The position numbers and the translations under genes were made by a program. Below the pieces are notes generated by a model, which saw nothing but the letters and a program-made list of their open reading frames with translations, did not search any database and had not been told where the DNA came from. From Acidovorax soli (GTDB taxonomy: Bacteria; Pseudomonadota; Gammaproteobacteria; Burkholderiales; Burkholderiaceae_C), in NCBI RefSeq assembly GCF_014207955.1, contig NZ_JACHLK010000016.1, positions 91,501 to 155,500 on the forward strand: DNA of 64,000 nt, written 5' to 3'. Positions 60,761-64,000 of this stretch are shown piece by piece. Each line of letters starts with the position of its first letter. The first letter of the stretch is position 1.

Positions 60761-62254
60761 TCAGCCCTTGGTGGGTGCCACCTGTGCAGGCTCGGCCGGC
60801 AGGGTGATGCGCACCGACAGACCCGGCGAGGCATTGCGCAGCTCGAACTGGCCGCCATGGGCCTGGGCCACCAGGCGGCACAGGTACAGGCCCAGACCCA
60901 CGCCCCCGGTGGCGCGCTGGCGCGCCACATCGGGCCGGTAGAAGGCCTGTGCCATGCGCGCCAGGTGTTCGGGCGGCACGCCGGGGCCATGGTCGCGCAC
61001 CTCGAGTTCCACCCCCGTGGGGGTGCTGCGCAGGTGCAGCTCGGGCGGCGATGCCGTGGGCTCGCAGTGGCGCAGGCTGTTGTCCAGCAGGTTGCGCAGC
61101 ACCAGGCGCAGGCGCCCGCGGTCCAGCGCCAGCACGGGCAGGGCCGGGTCGGCGATGACCACGATGTCGCCGGCGCAGTCGTGCCGCGCCTCCAGCTCGG
61201 TGATCACCTCGCGCGCCAGTTCGGGCAGGTTGGTCGGCTCGCGGTGCAGGGCCGCGTGCCGGCCCGCCAGGCGCTCGCTTTCCAGCAGGTCGGAGATCAG
61301 GTGCGCCATCTCGCCCAGGTCGCGCATCAGCGCATCGCGCTGGGGCACGACGTCGGGGTTCTCGGGCAGCAGCTCGGTGTTCAGGCGGGCGCGCGTGAGC
61401 GGGCTGCGCAGCTCATGGCTCATGGCCAGCAACAGGGCACGCTTGGCCTCCAGCATCTGGTGGATGTCCTCGCCCATGGTGTTGATGGTGGCCGCCAGCT
61501 GGCCCAGCTCATCGGGCCGGTGGGCGTGGCGCACGGGGATGGGCTCGCCGAAATCCCCTTCGCCGAAACGCCGGGCCCCACGGCGGATGTCGTCGAGCGG
61601 GCGCAGCAGGTGGCGCACATAGACGTACGACAGCCCGGTGAGCAGCAGCAGCACTGACAGCGTGACCCAGGCCACCCGGGGCTTTTGCTCCCAGGTCATG
61701 GCGTTCAGGCCGAACTCGATGAAGTGGCCATCGGCCGTGGTGCGCTGCAGCAGGCGGTGGCCCTCGTCACCATCGTCGAGCCAGCGCTCCTTGGGGTTGC
61801 GCGGGTTGCGGTCGCGCATCCAGTCCGGGCGCTGGATGTCGGGGTGCGAGACCCAGTTCACGGTAGGCCCCTCGATGCGAAGGTGGATGGGAAGGCGCTG
61901 CACGATGGCCTGGGCACGCTCCACGCTCGGCGGGGTACCGATCTCGCCGGTCAGGCGGTCCACATAGTCCATGAGCAGCGGCCGCGCCGCCTCGCGCCAG
62001 CCGACCGACAAGGCCTTTTGCACCCCCCCCACGAAGGTGATGGTGGTCATGCAGGCCAGCACCAGGAACAGCAGCACCAGGCGGATGCGCAGCGAGTGCC
62101 CGACCGCATCGCGTGCGCGCCGGTGCCAGGGACAGGGCTGGCCATCCTCGCCATGGTGGCGATGGTGGTGGCGCCACCAGCCCCGGCGCCCGCCTGGGGG
62201 CGGCGGGGCGCCAGTCACGTCGGCGGCGCCGCGTTGCTGCCCCCAGCGCCTCAT
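60761..62254 (-). CDS. Sensor histidine kinase with His-rich N-terminus
   Basis: 497 residues. The start at 62254 overlaps the response-regulator stop (ATGA). Residues 1-53 are cytoplasmic and odd: a Pro/Gly-rich run, then RHHHRHHGEDGQPCPWH (28-44), rich in potential metal ligands. Membrane helices at about 56-77 and 194-213 flank a ~115-residue periplasmic sensor. HAMP follows, then HisKA with phospho-accepting His280 in AMSHELRSPLTRARL. The ATPase domain has the N box LRNLLDNSLRHCE, G1 VRDHGPGVP and G2 GGVGLGLYLCR. Domain order resembles CpxA/RstB-type kinases. It phosphorylates the adjacent regulator. Confidence 0.94.
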   Translation of the reverse strand: MRRWGQQRGAADVTGAPPPPGGRRGWWRHHHRHHGEDGQPCPWHRRARDAVGHSLRIRLVLLFLVLACMTTITFVGGVQKALSVGWREAARPLLMDYVDRLTGEIGTPPSVERAQAIVQRLPIHLRIEGPTVNWVSHPDIQRPDWMRDRNPRNPKERWLDDGDEGHRLLQRTTADGHFIEFGLNAMTWEQKPRVAWVTLSVLLLLTGLSYVYVRHLLRPLDDIRRGARRFGEGDFGEPIPVRHAHRPDELGQLAATINTMGEDIHQMLEAKRALLLAMSHELRSPLTRARLNTELLPENPDVVPQRDALMRDLGEMAHLISDLLESERLAGRHAALHREPTNLPELAREVITELEARHDCAGDIVVIADPALPVLALDRGRLRLVLRNLLDNSLRHCEPTASPPELHLRSTPTGVELEVRDHGPGVPPEHLARMAQAFYRPDVARQRATGGVGLGLYLCRLVAQAHGGQFELRNASPGLSVRITLPAEPAQVAPTKG

Positions 62255-62943
62255 GGTGCTGCCTTTCTCAGGGCCAGCGAATAGCCCGCGTTGCGCAGCG
62301 TCTTGATGCAGTCCAGCGGCTCGAGCTTCTTGCGCAGGCGGCTGACCACGATGTCCACCGCACGGGTGTAGAGCTCGGCCTCGTGGCCGCGCAGCTGGTT
62401 CAGGATGTCGTCGCGGCTGAACACGCGGCCCGGCTCGCGCGCCAGCAGGTGCAAAAGATCGAACTCGGTGCCGGTCAGCTCCACCGCCACCCCCTGGCGC
62501 AGCACGCTGCGGCGTGCGGCATCAATGTGCAGTCCTTCAAATTCCAGCGGCCCCTGGCCTTGCCCATGGCCCGGCCCGTCGCTGCGCCGCCGGCGCAGCA
62601 CCGTCTGCAAGCGCGCGACCAATTCGCGCGGTTCGAACGGCTTGGGCAGGTAATCGTCGGCACCCAGCTCCAGCCCCACCACCCGGTCCATCACGTCACC
62701 GCGCGCGGTGAGCATGACGATGGGCAGGTCCCCCTGCTTGCGGATGGTGCGGCACAGTTCGAAGCCATCCATCTCGGGCAGCATCACGTCCAGGATGGCG
62801 GCATCAAAGCCGCCCGCCGAGAGCTGTGCCAGCCCCTCGCTGGGCCTGAGGGCATGCGTAAGCTCCAGCTCGAAGCGCTGGAAATAGACCGCCAGCGGGG
62901 GGCCGAGCTGGGCGTCGTCATCGATGAGCAGGATCCGGTGCAT
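62251..62943 (-). CDS. OmpR/PhoB-family response regulator
   Basis: 230 residues. Receiver domain with acidic pocket Asp8-Asp10, phosphoacceptor Asp52 in AAILDVMLPEMDGFEL and the switch Thr in IVMLTARGD. Lys of the KPFEP motif is present. The C-terminal winged-helix DNA-binding domain contains ELTGTEFDLLHLLAREPGRV and RAVDIVVSRLRKKLEPLDCI. It is controlled by the coupled kinase and probably regulates the upstream Spy/CpxP-like gene of its own operon. Confidence 0.96.
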   Translation of the reverse strand: MHRILLIDDDAQLGPPLAVYFQRFELELTHALRPSEGLAQLSAGGFDAAILDVMLPEMDGFELCRTIRKQGDLPIVMLTARGDVMDRVVGLELGADDYLPKPFEPRELVARLQTVLRRRRSDGPGHGQGQGPLEFEGLHIDAARRSVLRQGVAVELTGTEFDLLHLLAREPGRVFSRDDILNQLRGHEAELYTRAVDIVVSRLRKKLEPLDCIKTLRNAGYSLALRKAAP

Positions 62944-62960
62944 GGCCGATTCTAAGAAGG

Positions 62961-63260
62961 TCAGCTGTCCAGAGCACCGCCCAGGGCGCGGTGGCGCACG
63001 ATCAGCTGGCGCAGGCGGTGCTTGGCGCCGGTGTGCAGGGCGTCGAAGCGGTCGGCCGCATCGAGCAACGCGGGCAGCGTCAGGGCCGCGTGCTCGGGCT
63101 GCCGCGCCAGCAGGCCCATGGCATGCTCGCGGTCGAACCGGGGCCCCCAGACCAGCGACATCAGCTCGTCATGGGGATCCGGCAGGCCCGCCAGCAATTG
63201 GGGGCCGTGCAGGCGCACGCGCTCGGTCAGCGTGTGGATGGGTTGCAGTGCGGGGGACAT
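62961..63260 (-). CDS. Small hypothetical protein in the envelope-stress operon
   Basis: 99 residues with no recognised family, signal peptide or membrane segment. It is helical and fairly His-rich in places (LARQPEHAALTLPALLDAAD, ALHTGAKHRLRQLIVRHRAL). The gene lies 16 bp after the Spy/CpxP-like gene and 17 bp before the response-regulator gene, so it is almost certainly co-transcribed and translated. A cytoplasmic accessory role in the stress response is possible, but nothing in the sequence shows it. Confidence 0.75.
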   Translation of the reverse strand: MSPALQPIHTLTERVRLHGPQLLAGLPDPHDELMSLVWGPRFDREHAMGLLARQPEHAALTLPALLDAADRFDALHTGAKHRLRQLIVRHRALGGALDS

Positions 63261-63276
63261 GCGTGGCTCCCTGCGC

Positions 63277-63753
63277 TCAGCCGCGGGACATCCAGCCGCC
63301 GCCGTGGCGGCCGCGCTTGTCCATCATCTCACGCACCTTCTGCTGCTGCGCGGGGTTCAGGCTGTCGTAGAAATCGGCCAGGGCCGCGATCACCTCGGGG
63401 CTGGCGGTCTGCACGGCGCGGGTCTTCTCTTCCATCAGGGCCTGGGCGCGTGCACGGTCGAATTTCTCGCCCGCGACAATGGCCTTCGCCTCGGCGCGCG
63501 GGTCAGGGGTCTTGCCCTTGAACGCGGCGCGCTGGGCCTGCAGGGTATCGGCCAGAGCATTGAGCTTGGCCTTTTGCGCATCATCGAGGTCCAGCTTGCT
63601 GCTCACCCGGTTGACGACCTTGCCACGGATCTCGGCGATCTTCTCGGGGCCCATCTCGCCGTGGCGGTGGCCGCCAGCGCACGCGGTCAGACCGCCCAGG
63701 ACGATGGTGGCGCCGAACACGCCGGCCAGGGTTTTTTGGATCCAGGGTTTCAT
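63277..63753 (-). CDS. Spy/CpxP-like LTXXQ lipoprotein
   Basis: 158 residues. The signal peptide ends in a lipobox, LTAC (residues 22-25), followed by AGGHRHGEM, so the protein is probably a lipid-anchored periplasmic lipoprotein. The helical core resembles Spy/CpxP/LTXXQ proteins: ADTLQAQRAAFKG in the first half, and SPEVIAALADFYDSLNPAQQQKVREMM, where LNPAQQQKV is the LTxxQ-type motif. Such proteins are ATP-independent chaperones or kinase inhibitors in envelope or metal stress. It heads an operon with a small protein, a response regulator and a His-rich kinase. Confidence 0.87.
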   Translation of the reverse strand: MKPWIQKTLAGVFGATIVLGGLTACAGGHRHGEMGPEKIAEIRGKVVNRVSSKLDLDDAQKAKLNALADTLQAQRAAFKGKTPDPRAEAKAIVAGEKFDRARAQALMEEKTRAVQTASPEVIAALADFYDSLNPAQQQKVREMMDKRGRHGGGWMSRG

Positions 63754-63940
63754 GGTGCAGTCCTTTCATGGACGGTGTTGAACATGGGTCTTATGGTGCG
63801 CCTGGGCGGGTTTGGGGGGGTCTCGGGGCAGTTTCGGTTTATTTCAGAATGTATCTATGGGGCCTGCCCACCCATGCTTTCCGTGCCTGCTGCATGCCTT
63901 TGCCGAGGGCGGGAGCCGGGATGTGCGCCCGGCGGCGCAC

Positions 63941-63972
63941 CTACCTTCTTTTGCTTCGTCAAAAGAAGGTAG
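63941..63972. repeat. 13-bp perfect inverted repeat in the terminal intergenic region
   Basis: CTACCTTCTTTTG (63941-63953) pairs with CAAAAGAAGGTAG (63960-63972) around a 6-nt loop (CTTCGT). It lies upstream of the Spy-like gene, beyond its promoter region. The sequence looks like a dispersed intergenic hairpin element or a bidirectional terminator of a gene beyond the window. No gene is seen from 63754 to the end. Confidence 0.65.
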
Positions 63973-64000
63973 GCCAAGAAAAGACGACCCCGCTGCCCGT

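Overview
The window is high-GC chromosomal DNA with Comamonadaceae character (Betaproteobacteria, Burkholderiales; Acidovorax- or Delftia-like). The evidence is the gene families and their style: Bug-type solute receptors, CaiB/BaiF and crotonase catabolic operons, a liv-type ABC operon, a HutF/HutG histidine operon, and an imuA-imuB-dnaE2 cassette behind a LexA box. The species call is inference. No rRNA, CRISPR array, insertion sequence, phage gene or plasmid gene was seen. Coding density is high; most frames on the opposite strand are shadows of real genes.

Layout. 1-3.1 kb: a partial secreted esterase diverging from an AraC regulator, a DJ-1/PfpI protein, a ribbon-helix-helix protein and tRNA-Gly(CCC) with its terminator. 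3.1-7.0 kb: a 1095-residue protein with a papain-like cysteine motif, followed at once by a CesT-like chaperone gene; this looks like an orphan type III effector/chaperone pair. 7.1-9.9 kb: a chemoreceptor and a hydratase. 9.9-18.2 kb (minus strand): a tightly packed operon with an Fbp/Pot-type ABC importer, a CaiB CoA-transferase, two atypical crotonases, a Bug receptor and a GST. It diverges from a quinone oxidoreductase-GST-GntR group (18.4-20.9 kb). 20.9-26.7 kb: an RluA-type pseudouridine synthase, a LysE exporter with a divergent WYL regulator, an AsmA protein and an M23 peptidase. 26.7-32.4 kb: the SOS mutasome dnaE2-imuB-imuA with a perfect LexA box. 32.5-34.7 kb: tRNA-Pro(TGG), infA and an HPP-CBS membrane protein. 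35.0-40.5 kb: a liv-type ABC importer operon containing a LysE exporter. 40.6-42.7 kb: an anchored HExxH protein and phosphatidylserine decarboxylase.

42.7-57.1 kb (all minus strand) is a complete histidine-utilisation locus: hutH, hutU, an IclR regulator, hutD, hutI, an FAD-linked 2-hydroxyacid oxidase, a HisC-like aminotransferase, hutF and hutG. Upstream lie hutC and an SsuABC-like importer. HutC-type palindromes lie in front of hutH and, in a near-match form, in front of the importer, which ties the importer to the same regulon. The oxidase and aminotransferase suggest a side entry from imidazole-lactate/imidazole-pyruvate into histidine.

57.3-60.8 kb: an acyl-CoA dehydrogenase and CoA-transferase pair with a divergent LysR regulator. 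60.8-63.8 kb: an envelope-stress-like operon made of a Spy/CpxP-type lipoprotein, a small unknown protein, an OmpR-type regulator and a histidine kinase with a His-rich cytoplasmic N-terminus. The window ends in a long perfect inverted repeat.
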